From assembly GCA_035293045.1 (NCBI GenBank), contig DATDOY010000049.1, positions 1-5,852 on the forward strand: a stretch of 5,852 bases of DNA, read 5' to 3'. The notes beneath the pieces were generated by a model. The model did not search any database. It worked only from the letters and a program-made list of their open reading frames with translations, and was not told the origin of the DNA. Origin of the DNA: DATDOY01 sp035293045 (GTDB lineage Bacteria; Actinomycetota; Acidimicrobiia; IMCC26256; JACPCJ01). Position 1 is the first letter of the stretch. Each line of letters opens with the position of its first letter. The translations under genes and the position numbers were made by a program. Below are positions 5,601-5,852 of the stretch, in pieces.

Positions 5601-5852
5601 GCGGCGCGGCGACGCAGGAAGCGGGCCAGGTCCTCCGTCCGCAGCAGCCCGACGACGTGGCCTTCGTCCACGACGGCGAGGGCGTCGTAGGTGCCGCCCG
5701 CCAGGACCGGGAGCACCTCGTCTTCGAGGGAGGCGTCGGGCGATACCGCGGGTACCTCGGGGTTCATGATGTCGCCGACGACCGCCCCGGCAGGAGCTTC
5801 CCCGCATGCGTACACGCTGGCGAGCCCGACGTAGTGGCCGTGCTCGACGACC
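5597..5852 (-). CDS. CBS-pair protein, C-terminal part (runs off right edge); possibly an M50 protease tail
   Basis: The frame is open to the window edge and gives 84 residues plus a TGA stop. It starts with VVEHGHYVGLAS, the end of a first CBS domain. Then comes a linker and a second CBS domain: VVGDIMNPEVPAVSPDASLEDEV, followed by ALAVVDEGHVVGLLRTEDLARFL, ending in RRRAA. An internal GTG at 5815 could be taken for a start, but the CBS sequence reads straight through it, so the true start lies beyond the window. The stop overlaps the ATPase GTG by 4 bp, placing it first in the visible operon. Site-2 proteases of the M50 family, such as M. tuberculosis Rv2625c, end in such a CBS pair, and the locus content makes that plausible. 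A stand-alone CBS protein is equally compatible with what can be seen. Confidence 0.85.
   Translation of the reverse strand, partial: VVEHGHYVGLASVYACGEAPAGAVVGDIMNPEVPAVSPDASLEDEVLPVLAGGTYDALAVVDEGHVVGLLRTEDLARFLRRRAA

Noticed and set aside
5601..5807. N-terminal extension of the ATPase frame by 69 residues
   Set aside because: It is almost wholly Arg/Gly/Pro and overlaps the well-supported CBS reading frame; family members start near the 5600 GTG.

Overview
The window is GC-rich bacterial DNA (roughly 70% G+C by eye). Every supported gene lies on the minus strand, so transcription runs from position 5852 towards 1. The DUF1918 protein, frequent GTG starts, and the two-domain kinase/P-loop protein point to an actinobacterium (Actinomycetota). 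I cannot name a genus.

Layout in transcription order. The right edge holds the C-terminal part of a CBS-pair protein (5852-5597, cut by the window), possibly the tail of a site-2 protease. Next come a complete type II P-type cation ATPase, most likely a Ca2+ pump (5600-2994), and a fused aminoglycoside-phosphotransferase-like/P-loop kinase of unknown substrate (2997-1477). These three genes are joined by two successive 4-bp GTGA stop/start overlaps and must form one operon. A 374-bp non-coding gap (1476-1103) follows. It contains GC-rich hairpins and a palindrome resembling a DosR/DevR box. A second gene train then runs off the left edge: a CBS-pair protein (1102-653), a 90-residue protein I do not recognise (651-379), a DUF1918 protein (335-81), and the first 15 codons of another CBS-domain protein (46-1).

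Taken together, the gene content resembles the hypoxia/dormancy (DosR) regulon of Mycobacterium tuberculosis. That regulon includes the P-type ATPase CtpF, the kinase/P-loop protein Rv2004c, the CBS protein Hrp1, and the M50-CBS protease Rv2625c. A reasonable inference is that this is a stress or dormancy locus, with three CBS proteins sensing adenylate state beside a cation pump and an uncharacterised kinase. The most useful things to follow up are the candidate operator in the gap, the unknown 90-residue protein, and the substrate of the fused kinase. No RNA genes, insertion sequences, CRISPR arrays or signs of recent transfer were seen.
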